This document shows positions 1 through 10,722 of a stretch of 64,000 nt of DNA, one piece after another. Numbering within the stretch: position 1 is the first letter of the stretch; each line of letters opens with the position of its first letter. The notes below the pieces were generated by a model. It saw only the letters and a list, made by a program, of their open reading frames with translations. It was not told the DNA's origin and searched no databases. Source of the stretch: Cydia pomonella (lineage: Eukaryota > Arthropoda > Insecta > Lepidoptera > Tortricidae); NCBI RefSeq assembly GCF_033807575.1, contig NW_026907801.1:124001-188000 (forward strand). The letters run 5' to 3'. Position numbers and translations under genes: made by a program.

Positions 1-825
1 CTGTTTGTTATTACATTTAATATCATTTAGCTATTCTAGAAGATATCTAGGACTCACTGGCTGCATAAATTAAAATTGTAAAAACGTCGTGTAAATTGTG
101 AAGTGGCGACGGTGCTAATATTATAAATAAATGAGTACGAGTATAGTAACAAGCGAAGCACGCGTCTGACCGCGTTTTCTAAAGGCCGCGGTTCGAATAA
201 CAAACGCTTCATACCGACTCATATAAAAAACAAAAAAAATGCTAAAACTGCTTCAGGATTATCTGAAAAAAAGAATTTTCCTAATAAAGACTTTAAGAGG
301 AACGTAAATGCAGTAAACGGAGTACCCGTTTTACACTTTGTCATGGTTCCTGCTCTGCCCATAACGGCAAAGTATAAACGGAATTAGGTAGGAATTTCCA
401 TTGCAACAGATTTTAAACTCGTCGCGTTACCTATTTGCCCAATGTGATAACATTTGGCAGAGTAGGCATTATGCCTTGTCGATCTATTAAAAACGAAAAG
501 TTTGACAACTCCGCGTAAAGGGCCCCACTGATTACCAGTTCGCCGGACGATATCGGCCTGTCAGTTATTCGCAAAAGCTGACAATCGCGAATAACTGACA
601 GGCTGATATCGTCCGGCGAACTGGTAATCAGTGGGCCCCTTTTTGCTAAAACTTTTATTGAGTTCCGGAAGTTTAGTTTAGACAAAACCCCCTCTTAGGC
701 CATAACAAAAGCCGAGACAGCGCCTTAGCGATGAAGATGACGATGTTTAGCTTAGGCAGGGTATGTTTAATCCAATGCGTTGGCACCAGCGCATCAGTAC
801 CATGTTGTCGCGGATTCTGTTCTAG
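1..825 (+). other. cwo intron (window start)
   Basis: No exon is visible before 826. The only clear structure is the near-perfect inverted repeat at 518-645. The small ORFs here lie in or beside that palindrome and carry no recognisable domain. Confidence 0.6.
518..645. repeat. near-perfect palindromic MITE-like element
   Basis: The left arm at 518-572 (from GGCCCCACTGATTACCAGTT) is matched by the reverse complement at 586-645. The arms are about 55 bp, with only one or two mismatches and a 13-nt loop. The GC-rich arms stand out from the AT-rich flank. No coding capacity. Confidence 0.85.
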
Positions 826-987
826 CGGCCGATCGTGTGGCGGGCGAGGAGTTCCGTGCTGGCTTCCAGGAGGCGCTCGCCGAGGCGGCCAGGTTCCTCG
901 TGGAGGTGCAGGGCTACGGGCCGGCGGACGGGCTGTGTGTGCAGTTGGCCTCGCATCTGCAGAGACACGTTGAGATGATCACTAAAG
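826..987 (+). CDS. cwo: cwo exon encoding the Orange domain
   Basis: Acceptor TTCTAG at 820-825, donor AAAG|GTAAGC at 988. It opens in phase 1 and leaves in phase 1. The translation shows GEEFRAGFQEALAEAARFLV followed by QLASHLQRHVEMITK, an Orange domain, the helical dimerisation and specificity module found after the bHLH in Hairy/E(spl)/DEC/cwo proteins. The coding stretch is much more GC-rich than its flanks. A broken second copy lies about 30 bp downstream. Confidence 0.85.
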
Positions 988-3900
988 GTAAGCTATTCAG
1001 TTATATTCCCCTCCAGTTTCGCGTCGGGTTCCAGGAGGCGCTCGCCGAGGCGGGCAGGTTCAGGTGCAAGGATACAGGCCGACGGACGGGCAGTATATGC
1101 AGCTGGCCTCGCATCTACAGAAACACGTCGAGATGATTACTAAAGGTATTTGGGATTATTTATCCTGCTGTATGGTTAGTCAGAAATAAGCAGTACTGCT
1201 TACCCTGTACTCCTGGACTGTGTGGGATAACCTATACTTAATTATATATCTAGCTGAGTTTACCAAGTTCTCGGAGTGTTGGCAGCTGATTTCACACATG
1301 GTTTAAGTTAAATTAGCCTCATGGACCTTAACTATTAAATGGTGAAGATGCTGGGATAACCCAGTAACTCCGCCATGGCGCATGCATTGTGTTACGTTCA
1401 ACTGATCCCCAAAATTTAGCATCCAAGGTACAGTACTAGTCCCTATCTGTCCGTTTCTGCGTGTTCTGTAATTTGTATGACTCGACTCGAGAAATATCTA
1501 TTTTTTGGCTTAAAAAATAAACTTTCATAGACTAATGATCTTTATCACTCTCCAGGCGAAGCCCCCCGCGAGAAGCGGCACCCCACCTCTTCCTCAGAGA
1601 CGGCCAGTTCCTCCAGCTCCTCACACAGCCACGCGCAGCGCGACGTCGTGATTGCACGCCACCTGGAACCCCCGCAGCCCGAATCCTATGAACAGCCCGA
1701 GCAGTACCCGATGGAATGCGATAGAGGTACGAACTAGTAGTTAAAGTTTTTAGTCACAGAGTCTGAAGGCTTCTCCGTTGGCTACACGCTTGCTTCGTGT
1801 AGATAGCCGGGGTTATAATGAGTGATCGGTAAAGATTTTTTTAACTTTGAGCACCTGCTCGCACCCACACACCCGACACAAGCACGCTCCGAGCATGCAA
1901 GGCTATTGGTTAAAATAAACGTCCAGCGTGCATTCCGTACCTCTCGGGACAAAATTCATCTCGTTCTTCGAGATCACTGATTGTTAACTCAGCATCTACT
2001 TGGCAAGGGAAAGTAGGTATAAACTTGCCACTAGCCAAAACAGCTGTCAGTGTTCATATCGCTCTATTTCAATTATACTAAACTTGCGAGGAGTAAAAGC
2101 CATTTATGGAAAACATCTAGACTTTCCCGAAAGTTACCTTATACGCCTTATTTAGGTAATATGTACAATTAGGTCTCAATAGCGCTTTTACGCCTATGTG
2201 ACTAATCCTGAGGCATCGCTTTTACTAAAAATTATGTGTATTTATTCCGAGATTACTCTTTTCACAATAAAATTTGACCTATCGTAACATACGGGTACGA
2301 GTACTTGTATACTCGTATGATCACCAAGTTTCCAGCATGATATAAAATATGAGAGTAATTCCACAGAAGGTCTCATCTCTCTAGCAGTACGCAGACTTCA
2401 AGGTCTGGCGGTGCCATGGACTATGCCGGATCGCAAACGCACCGGTAAATAACTATAATATCTGGCTGTATGGGGAAGGCCGGTGAAAGACAATTGTAGA
2501 TGGCTCTCTTCTAGATTCCATACGATAAGGGAGAGAGATAGGGAGACCTGTAAACCATATACAATCAGAAAACAGTTACCTTCCCCAGAGCTTTAATCCT
2601 TTTAAATGTGTTTGTATCTAAAGACAGTGGATTTTGGAATAATTCGAGATCAAACACTGGTCATTTACGCAAAAGTAAAATAAGAACTGATTCCCGCTAT
2701 AGAAAAATACCGATCTTGAACGCTTAATTGTCCTAATGATTCTGGTTCGGAAAAAAAGATTATAAAATAGGGTCAAAAGATTGGGTTTCTGATTCTGTAG
2801 GTACCTACATATTATACACATTGGATAAACTTTATCCAATGTGTATAAATTATATAATCCTTTATCCGATAAAGGATTATATAATTTAATAGATTAAATA
2901 ACAGGAACGTACGTAACAGGTACGTGTTGTAAATTTTCGTGTGCCTTACTTACGCGATACATGAACTAAATAAAAGGGAATTGAAAAAAAAAAAACAATA
3001 TCATCATTTCCGTACCTACATGTTTGGAAAACTATAAGTACTGTAACGAATCTACGTCCTTATTTATGTTTTTTAGTTTAAAATCATCAAAAGCCTAAAT
3101 TTTGGACTTTTTATTTTTTCTTTATTTTCTAAAAATTTCGTGTTCTAGCCGCTTTCATTCAATAATATGCTTAAAATATGGTAACAAGTTTTTAACAGCG
3201 AAAGCTAGTACCAGACATAGATACGTGTTACCTACTTTAAGCAATTCGTTTTCAAAATGAGAGCGTAACTTCTGTTGTATGGGAGCAGCGACGGGTTCAT
3301 GTAACTCTTAAGAGGAAAGGGGACGAAGCCACGTGACCGCTTCGCCATACAAACGCAAAACAAAATTTTCCTTTCTGGATAACAAAACAACATACAACAC
3401 AAAAGAACATACAACACAAAAAACATAAAAGAAAATAAGTATGTTTAGCTATTTTATGGGTATTGACCACAAAGCTATTTGATTTTTATTGGTTTTTTAA
3501 TAAGGATGAGAGTTAAGATTTTGTATGGAATTTGTTTTTTGCTCCTAACGTTTGTAATAATAAAACAATCGAAAACAGTCGAACGAAGCCATGGTTAATA
3601 TACCTACATCAAATGGTGTAAACATATTTTCCATAAACTCAATATCTAGGGCGGAAAGTTTGGACTACGTTTGTATGGAGAAACGGTCGTCCACTATCGT
3701 CTTAACCCCATATTCATAAACCTTTACGGGCCTGATATTTAGTTACCTAAATTATGTTTCATCCCTTTCTTACAAATACATAAGTCAAAATGACAGAAAA
3801 AGACAAAATCAGACAGAGAAAGACAAAAAAGAGTCATAGCTATACTCTGTATCTTTATGTATTTAAAAAGAGTGTAATTCAGGCCAGTAACGCGTTTATG

Positions 3901-6900
3901 AATAACGCCAGTAATTTATACAATAGTAAACTGGCGTTTTGTGTGATTATGTATGAAGCGGTTATCACTCGCTCGCATTCTCGCATTGCTTCCAGTGGCC
4001 AACGCGATCCCAGCACCCGAGGAGGTACCTCCGGAGGGCGAGCCCATGGCGCTGGACGGGCGCCGCAAGAGGGAGCCAACGCTGCGGACCGTAAGGAAGC
4101 CCGAACACGGCGAGGACTTCTTACATTCGTACAAGTTCAAAAATTCTATTGAGAGAAGATTTTCGAGGTCGCAGGATTGTGAGGTAAGCTTTACGAAAAG
4201 TTACGAATCGTCGTAAAAGTCGTCCATCCCTATTGTATAACACGTTCTTTTTCTCGCTCGCTAGGACTAAACTGATGTGCTTCAATTACGTGTTTTAAGG
4301 TACTAACAAAACCACTAACAAAAGTAATAATGTAGTGCAATTTTCAGGCGACGGACATGACGGTGCGCGGCGCGCCGCACAAGAACTACGGCCACAAGCG
4401 GCGACGCGCCACCAAGCCGGCGTCCTCCACCACCTCCACCTCCAACTCCAACTCCAACTCGGGCTCCACGGAGGACGCCCGGGACACCTCGCCACAGGTA
4501 TATACTACATTGAACAAGAACTACGGCCACAAGCGGCGACGCGCCACCAAGCCGGCGTCCTCCACCACCTCCACCTCCAACTCCAACTCGGGCTCCACGG
4601 AGGACGCCCGGGACACCTCGCCACAGGTATATACTACATTGAACAAGAACTACGGCCACAAGCGGCGACGCGCCACCAAGCCGGCGTCCTCCACCACCTC
4701 CACCTCCAACTCCAACTCGGGCTCCACGGAGGACGCCCGGGACACCTCGCCACAGGTATATACTACATTGAACAAGAACTACGGCCACAAGCGGCGACGC
4801 GCCACCAAGCCGGCGTCCTCCACCACCTCCACCTCCAACTCCAACTCGGGCTCCACGGAGGACGCCCGGGACACCTCGCCACAGGTATATACTACATTGA
4901 ACAAGAACTACGGCCACAAGCGGCGACGCGCCACCAAGCCGGCGTCCTCCACCACCTCCACCTCCAACTCCAACTCGGGCTCCACGGAGGACGCCCGGGA
5001 CACCTCGCCACAGGTATATACTACATTGAACAAGAACTACGGCCACAAGCGGCGACGCGCCACCAAGCCGGCGTCCTCCACCACCTCCACCTCCAACTCC
5101 AACTCGGGCTCCACGGAGGACGCCCGGGACACCTCGCCACAGGTATATACTACATTGAACAAGAACTACGGCCACAAGCGGCGACGCGCCACCAAGCCGG
5201 CGTCCTCCACCACCTCCACCTCCAACTCCAACTCGGGCTCCACGGAGGACGCCCGGGACACCTCGCCACAGGTATATACTACATTGAACAAGAACTACGG
5301 CCACAAGCGGCGACGCGCTACCAAGCCGGCGTCCTCCACCACCTCCACCTCCAACTCCAACTCGGGCTCCACGGAGGACGCCCGGGACACCTCGCCACAG
5401 GTATATAATACATTGAACAAGAACTACGGCCACAAGCGGCGACGCGCCACCAAGCCGGCGTCCTCCACCACCTCCACCTCCAACTCCAACTCGGGCTCCA
5501 CGGAGGACGCCCGGGACACCTCGCCACAGGTATATACTACATTGAACAAGAACTACGGCCACTAGCGGCGACGCGCCACCAAGCCGGCGTCCTCCACCAC
5601 CTCCACCTCCAACTCCCACTCGGGCTCCACGGAGGACGCCCGGGACACCTCGCCACAGGTATATACTACATTGAACAAGAACTACGGCCACAAGCGGCGA
5701 CGCGCCACCAAGCCGGCGTCCTCCACCACCTCCACCTCCAACTCCAACTCGGGCTCCACGGAGGACGCCCGGGACACCTCGCCACAGGTATATACTACAT
5801 TGAACAAGAACTACGGCCACAAGCGGCGACGCGCCACCAAGCCGGCGTCCTCCACCACCTCCACCTCCAACTCCAACTCGGGCTCCACGGAGGACGCCCG
5901 GGACACCTCGCCACAGGTATATACTACATTGAACAAGAACTACGGCCACAAGCGGCGACGCGCCACCAAGCCGGCGTCCTCCACCACCTCCACCTCCAAC
6001 TCCAACTCGGGCTCCACGGAGGACGCCCGGGACACCTCGCCACAGGTATATACTACATTGAACAAGAACTACGGCCACTAGCGGCGACACGCCACCAAGC
6101 CGGAACCCTCCACCACCTCCACCTCCTACTCGGGCTCCACGGAGGACATTAAGACATTATAGAATTTCCCTTAGCATAAGTCGTATCATACATACGACAT
6201 TGGTTTTCAGGGCAGGTTAACTATTAATTGAAGTAGGTACCCATAAATTCACTGCAGGTATCTATGTATGTGTCCGCTTAGTTGTTAGAAATTTTTTGTT
6301 GGGTTACAATACTTTTTAAGCTTGTGCTTAAAATAGGTATAATATAAATGAACTTTGCCCAAATACGCCAGCTGCATTTTGCCACGCTGAATAACCTAAA
6401 GATAATTTTCTGGATCAGATGAAAACCTGGGGTCGCAGCCCCTCAAGCAGCGCCCTATTGACCTGTAAACAATAGTCATCGTCATACAGCAGAGCACCAA
6501 AATTAATATAAAGTAATTGTTCTACAGGACACGTCGAGCGAGTCTCCCCACCAGCACTACGAGAAGCCGCTGGCGCCGCCCGCGCAGTACGTGCCCGTGT
6601 TCGCGCTCAACTCGCTCGGTCAGTACCCGCCTGCTACTACTACCTGAGTTACTGATAGCAGAAGAGTTGTAGACTATTGTAGAGTAAAATAAGAAAAATA
6701 TGAATCAGTCCAAAATAGATTTGAGCAACCATCTAACAGTAAAATCGTGCTAAGTCAACCAGAAGTATCAGGGACAGCTGCCTGTTCTAGTACCTACCTA
6801 TATTTATAAAAATACAGCTGAAGTAGGTTATGCTTTACGGCGTCACCTGAATTGTCGAACGGTGCGTGGTGTTTGATAATCTAATTATTGTATATAGTAC

Positions 6901-7672
6901 GAGTACGGTTGTATACTGTAGAGGTGCGTCTCTGTCTAGCGAATGCCTCGCCATTCAGAGGGGCTACCGCGAACCACGTTCGACAGGTTGCCTCCCTGTC
7001 AGACTTACGTACGAATTTACAAGTGCGACAGAGAGGCAACACGTCGAACGTGGTTCGCGGTAGGCCCTCAGATTACGCAACTGAAACCTACCTATGGCAA
7101 ACATGCGTTTGTTAGATTTTGACGCACCTTTCCACTTTTGACATCACGATTTTAGTAGTGCGTTTGCGATGTTTATACATTTAATAAAACGGGACGTAAT
7201 CGCGTATAATTAAGTTTTAAAATTTACCTCTCACGTTTTGCGGACGGCATTGTCCTCGTGGTCTCGGGGAAAGACGGCTAAAGTTGACGTCAACATCTTC
7301 CAGTTCGAAAAACTCGCGCAGTTAAAAAATGTCGATATCAACTTTAGTCGGTATTTCTCCACGAGAATTAAGCCCCGTTTTAGAATTAATAAATTTATTA
7401 GTGTTCGTTAGTAAGTTTTGATTTCAAATTTCTTCTCCTATAGCTATAGAGACATTAACATGTATAGTCTGAGTGCAGGCAAGTACTACGTGCCGCTGAG
7501 CGTGGACTACTCGTGCCTGGCGCGGCACCTGGGCCCCTACGACGTGCTGGACGCGCGCGCCGCGCAGCTGGCCGCGCCGCTGCACCCCGTCACCATCCAC
7601 GTGGACTTCCAGCCCTGCCTCAACTACCACGTCAAGCGCGAGCCGCACGAGCGCGACTGGCGCCCGGTCTGA
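826..7672 (+). CDS. cwo: clockwork orange-like bHLH-Orange transcription factor, 3' part of gene (join of 6 exons)
   Basis: Nuclear transcriptional repressor; in insects cwo binds E-boxes and feeds back on the circadian clock (family knowledge). Exons that join in phase: 826-987, 1556-1726, 3996-4183, 4348-4497, 6528-6618, 7479-7672. They encode an Orange domain (motif FRAGFQEALAEAARF, then LASHLQRH), a Ser-rich linker, the motif HSYKFKNSIERRF, a basic stretch HKRRR, and a C-terminal segment VPVFALNSLGKYYVPLSVDY ending in a TGA at 7670. All junctions are GT-AG and phases match (1,1,0,0,1). The first visible exon opens in phase 1, so the bHLH and start codon lie upstream of the window. E(spl)/Hey proteins are less likely: no WRPW end, and the VPVFAL/YYVPL tail fits the cwo/DEC group. 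Identity is inferred from recall of the family, not a search. Confidence 0.82.
1009..1145 (+). pseudogene. decayed tandem duplicate of the cwo Orange exon
   Basis: The block repeats the preceding exon: VGFQEALAEAGRF, then CAGCTGGCCTCGCATCTACA and the same GAGATGATTACTAAAG|GT end. Relative to the intact exon it lacks 7 bases just after the AGGTTC, which destroys the frame, and it has many substitutions. The splice donor survives (AAAG|GTATTT) but no clear acceptor precedes it. It is therefore most likely a non-functional exon relic. Confidence 0.75.
1556..1726 (+). CDS. cwo: cwo exon, Ser-rich linker
   Basis: Acceptor CTCTCCAG at 1548-1555, donor GATAGAG|GTACGA at 1727, phase 1 in and out. 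The translation is a low-complexity Ser/His tract (SSSETASSSSSSHSHAQRD) followed by an acidic Pro/Glu/Gln segment ending YPMECD. No known fold. It continues the reading frame of the Orange exon exactly. Confidence 0.78.
2388..2444 (+). other. candidate 57-nt cassette exon of cwo
   Basis: In the 2.3-kb intron between 1726 and 3996, a stretch preceded by TCTCTAGCAG and followed by ACCG|GTAAAT is open in the phase the flanking exons need (phase 1 in, phase 1 out, 19 codons, peptide including LAVPWTMPDRKRT). It could be skipped or included without changing frame. There is no homology support, so it may be chance. Confidence 0.3.
2813..2886. repeat. two abutting perfect hairpins
   Basis: 2813-2829 pairs with 2831-2847 (17 bp, one-base loop). 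Immediately after, 2848-2866 pairs with 2868-2886 (19 bp, one-base loop). Both are perfect. The rest of this intron (1727-3995) shows no other structure except the candidate cassette exon and the terminal-repeat fragment at 3844. Confidence 0.9.
3844..3865. repeat. solo fragment of the 21151-22144 element terminal repeat
   Basis: ACTCTGTATCTTTATGTATT matches the 25-bp terminal inverted repeat of the element at 21151-22144 with one mismatch. No second end was found nearby. Confidence 0.6.
3996..4183 (+). CDS. cwo: cwo exon with conserved YKFKNSI motif
   Basis: Acceptor GCTTCCAG ends at 3995, donor GAG|GTAAGC at 4184. Phase 1 in, phase 0 out. It encodes VANAIPAPEEVPPEGE, then a basic stretch and the motif FLHSYKFKNSIERRFSRSQD, which I recall as conserved in insect cwo proteins. 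The preceding 150 bp of intron contain a fragment resembling the terminal repeat of the 21151-22144 element. Confidence 0.8.
4348..4497 (+). CDS. cwo: cwo exon, basic/Ser-Thr-rich segment (founder of the 129-bp array)
   Basis: Acceptor ATTTTCAG ends at 4347, donor CCACAG|GTATAT at 4498; phase 0 in and out (50 codons). It encodes TDMTVRGAPHKNYGHKRRR, then a Thr/Ser/Asn-rich run and STEDARDTSPQ. It joins in phase to 6528. The last two-thirds of the exon, with its donor, are repeated in the following array, so the real 3' splice choice is uncertain: any of several identical downstream donors would also keep frame. Confidence 0.75.
4498..6160 (+). repeat. 129-bp tandem array of a cwo exon end plus splice donor (12 further copies)
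   Basis: The unit starts GTATATACTACATTGAACAA and ends CCTCGCCACAG. Unit starts fall every 129 bp from 4498 to 6046 (43 codons each). Copies are almost identical; the exceptions are single-base changes, for example near 5319, 5407 and 5614. The cwo reading frame stays open through eight further full units and then meets a TAG at 5563-5565; the last copy also has TAG at 6077 and is diverged and truncated near 6150. The first (exonic) copy has one extra AACTCC. Every unit carries a GT donor after CCACAG, but none has a good polypyrimidine acceptor. Confidence 0.95.
6528..6618 (+). CDS. cwo: cwo exon, VPVFALNSLG segment
   Basis: Acceptor GTTCTACAG ends at 6527, donor CTCG|GTCAGT at 6619; phase 0 in, phase 1 out. 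It encodes DTSSESPHQHYEKPLAPPAQ then YVPVFALNSL. Joining to 7479 rebuilds the continuous motif NSLGKYYVPLSVDY. A stronger-looking GTACGT donor inside the exon would break this motif and was not chosen. Confidence 0.8.
6957..7069. repeat. MITE family A (GAACCACGTTCGAC inverted repeat)
   Basis: The left end TACCGCGAACCACGTTCGAC is mirrored by GTCGAACGTGGTTCGCGGTA at the right end. About 113 bp, inside the last cwo intron (6619-7478). Related copies lie at 10636-10722 and 12612-12726. The rest of that intron shows nothing recognisable. Confidence 0.85.
7479..7672 (+). CDS. cwo: cwo terminal coding exon
   Basis: Acceptor TGAGTGCAG ends at 7478; phase 1 in; stop TGA at 7670-7672. It encodes KYYVPLSVDYSCLARHLGPY, then a GC-rich stretch ending KREPHERDWRPV. 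An upstream acceptor at 7443 would be out of phase with the donor at 6619, which decides this boundary. Confidence 0.8.
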
Positions 7673-8618
7673 GCGGCCGAGCCTTCCTGCCCCACTACAC
7701 TACAGCTGTCGCTGGTGGGTTTATCTGTTGACTAACAATTAAGAAAGCTAAGACGAGATCCGCCAGTCAATTACTTTGAGAAACGCGAACGTTGCGACTC
7801 CGAAGCGCCTCACGCGGTATTATGATGGTTTGAACGGCCGAACTTCGTCTACCAAACTGAGCGTCTTACGGGTGATACCTATAGAGGTACCGCTGAAAAT
7901 GGTGATTGAGTTATTTCTACTTGTTGGATAAAAACGCAAGGCATGTGAAATTGAATTTTCATAAACAATACAGCTGTTAACTGGCAGACAACTATGTTAT
8001 ATTACGCCAGAGTGACCGCAAAATCCATTAGTCATGCTGAGAGAAAATAACGCAAAGCAATGGTCACAGACTATAAGGTCGCATCAAGACCAAGAACGGC
8101 AACAACAGTGGCTTGGAGAGAAAACGAAAGAACCACTAAACACAATCACGTCATCATTCGCTTGCCCTTATCCCATACATTCGGCGCAGCATGTCTTTTT
8201 CTTCCATACCTCTCTCTCGCCCACCTCCAAATACAACCACAATCATATTCAATTAAACTTGCTGAACCTGCGAAGTTCAATACATACTCCATACCTATGT
8301 AACGCGCTCAACACGAGATTATTGATTACAGTATAAATGCAGTGCTTGGAAAACAAATAGACGCTTATGTAGACGATAAAGTGACGGTCTAGTGCAAAGA
8401 CGATTTTAAGTTTAACGGTAGCGGATTTAAGTAATTTAAGAATTTTTATCTATTTTTATTCGGTTTAGTGTTAAAGTGACTTTGGGGACAAAGTGTTGAG
8501 ACAAAAGGGATGGGAGTAATATAGTGTAAGTACATATCGATGACAATAATCGATGATCGGTTCGTGGAATATTAAAGTTTAAGTTTTGACGAATAGCAGT
8601 CGCTTTACAGAACCACTC

Positions 8619-8751
8619 AGGGCTATAACCGCGAAAATCGAAGTTCGTCGATTGCGGGCATCGACCTCTGTCACTCTAATTACGTGTTAGTGAGAGTAAA
8701 AGAGAAAGATCCCCGCAATTTGCGAATTTCGGTTTTCGCGGTAGGCCCCCT
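8619..8751. repeat. MITE family B
   Basis: Inverted-repeat element bounded by GGGCTATAACCGCGAAAA and TTTTCGCGGTAGGCCCCC, with an internal GTCACTCTAATTACG and its relative GAGAGTAAAAGAGAAAG. Other copies are at 12477-12611, 44630-44766, 45370-45499 and 47616-47745. Confidence 0.85.
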
Positions 8752-10635
8752 GTTTCACAAAACTTGTAACGCTTCGTAACCATACCAGTGTATGTCTGAC
8801 CTGCAAAGACGCATCGATGCGTATCTCAAATTTTAAATTAAGCTAACAATACCGACCTACTTATTTAAAAAGGATCGAAACATCTCGCGAGTCGACGATA
8901 TCATTATTGATATTTTAACCTAAAACTTAAAAAGTAACATACCCAATGTTAAAATAGTTTTTTCCACTATAATATTTTTATCTTCTGATTATCATATGTC
9001 ATGCGAAACGATGAGTCTTTGCAGTCTTTAAGATGCTGTCCCTGATTATTATACTTGAATTTCATAATAATATTTGTATTAAGAAGTGGTGAAACGGGTT
9101 TTAAAATTAAATGTTATTTTAACAGATTGTTATAAATGCAAGTACTGTGTACCTTTTTAAAGTAACTATATCATGGTATATTTCAATTGGTAATTGCAAT
9201 GTACTTATAAGAAACACTGACTGTACCAACTTCCAATGTTAAATGTTTGGAAAAATTTATACGTAAATATTTTAGAATTGTTGTTTAAGTAAGTGTCATG
9301 TTAATATTTATTGTTAATATTAACTCATTCCAAAACAGATATGCTATTTTATTTACCTTTGGTATGTTTGTCTAGAAATAGAAAACGCGTGACAGCTTTC
9401 ATTGGCAATATGCCTCTGCCCAAGCTGTAATTTTATAAGCTTTTAAGGAAGAATTTCATTAAAATGTTACATTATTAAGGGCTTTACTTTGTTTGCATAT
9501 TAATTGGTTCCATTGTGTAACCATTTAAATGTATGGCTCTAAGATCATAACATAAAGGAATCGACTTATTGTGGACGAATTAAGATCTAAGTTAAGGCCT
9601 TATAATATCTACAAATATATGTACTTCACACATTTAAATATAGGTAAGGTGTATACGGGTAATTCCGAAAAAAAAAAACACTTTAAAAGGGGCGGATAAT
9701 TCCGAAAACGGACTCTTATTACAACGGAATATGAGCGATTTTTAAATAATTTTCGGTATTTCCCAATTTCTGGAACTACCCGAATATACCTTAGAAGTAA
9801 AGTTAATGATTCTAGTTCTTAGTTATGGCTGTGAACCAACGGTAGTAGTCAAAGAGCGTTATTTTATATGACAAATAATTTGTTGCAATTGGATATAGGC
9901 GATTAATTAAAATTACACAAAGTACACGTTTTTTTTATTACAGGAAGAGACTAATTATTTATTAAGCTGATACTCTGTTGTCATCTTGTTGAATTTCGAG
10001 ATAACATTTTGACGGTATTATTAAAAGTAGAGATATATAATATTATATTAGGTATATTGTTATCTCGTTGTACGGGCATTTTCAGAAAAAAGTGTACCAT
10101 GTAAGTACTTTGTTTTAAACCTAACAAATTTTGGTTTATTTCTATTCCGAATCTCGAACACTATCGATTTAAGCAATAAAAATGTCTCCCACATTTAATT
10201 ATCAGTTTTGTAACGCAGTTAACCATACATGTTATATGGACAATGAAACTTGTATAATAAATTTTTGTATGGAAAATTAAGGATAAGATGTTTTTGACTC
10301 TGACTATAATTAATAGGTACATACTCACCCCACTTTTGTAGAACTGCAAATATTTTGTTTAGCCTGATTGCAACAATGAATTTGTTTTTATCTATATTTT
10401 AAGAATAATTCATTATATGGATATTTTTATATGTGTACGAGCATCTACCACAAACTACTGAACTAATATGTACGTTTTAAGCCAGGCCTATTACTGTTAA
10501 CGCCATGTTTTTACTCTCCCAGAGCGCTCACTAGATGGCGTGCGTGACGGTGTTAACTGTTAAGTGAAGGGCAAACTTAAATCTGAGCGACTCTACAGAA
10601 ATTGAGGTGCATTATCAGTCCTTATTACATTCTAA

Positions 10636-10722
10636 GCGTCTACCGCGAACCACGTTCGACGTGTTGCGTCTCTGTCGCACTTGTAAATTCGTACGTAAGT
10701 GTGACAGGGAGGCAACACATCG
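10636..10722. repeat. truncated MITE family A copy
   Basis: It starts TACCGCGAACCACGTTCGAC and runs through the central stem to GGAGGCAACACATCG. It then switches to the repeat beginning CCTTTGAACGCCATTC, which has relatives near 49150-49270 and 18890-19040. Confidence 0.7.

Noticed and set aside
3330..3336. CACGTG E-box in a cwo intron as a clock element
   Set aside because: Single CACGTG motifs also occur in unrelated intergenic DNA here (for example near 24290, 28312 and 35535), so one copy carries no weight.
3879..4152. Overlapping small ORFs around the cwo exon at 3996
   Set aside because: Other frames and strands of the exon; they do not match the flanking splice phases.
4335..5408. 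357-codon plus-strand ORF (His/Leu/Gln-rich)
   Set aside because: Alternative frame of the same array; the cwo exon is read in the frame that starts TDMTVRG.
4498..6060. CRISPR-like array
   Set aside because: Repeats are contiguous, with no variable spacers, in a eukaryotic gene.
4315..6090. 591-codon minus-strand ORF rich in Gly and Arg
   Set aside because: It is the antisense shadow of the 129-bp array; all its length comes from the repeat unit being a multiple of three.
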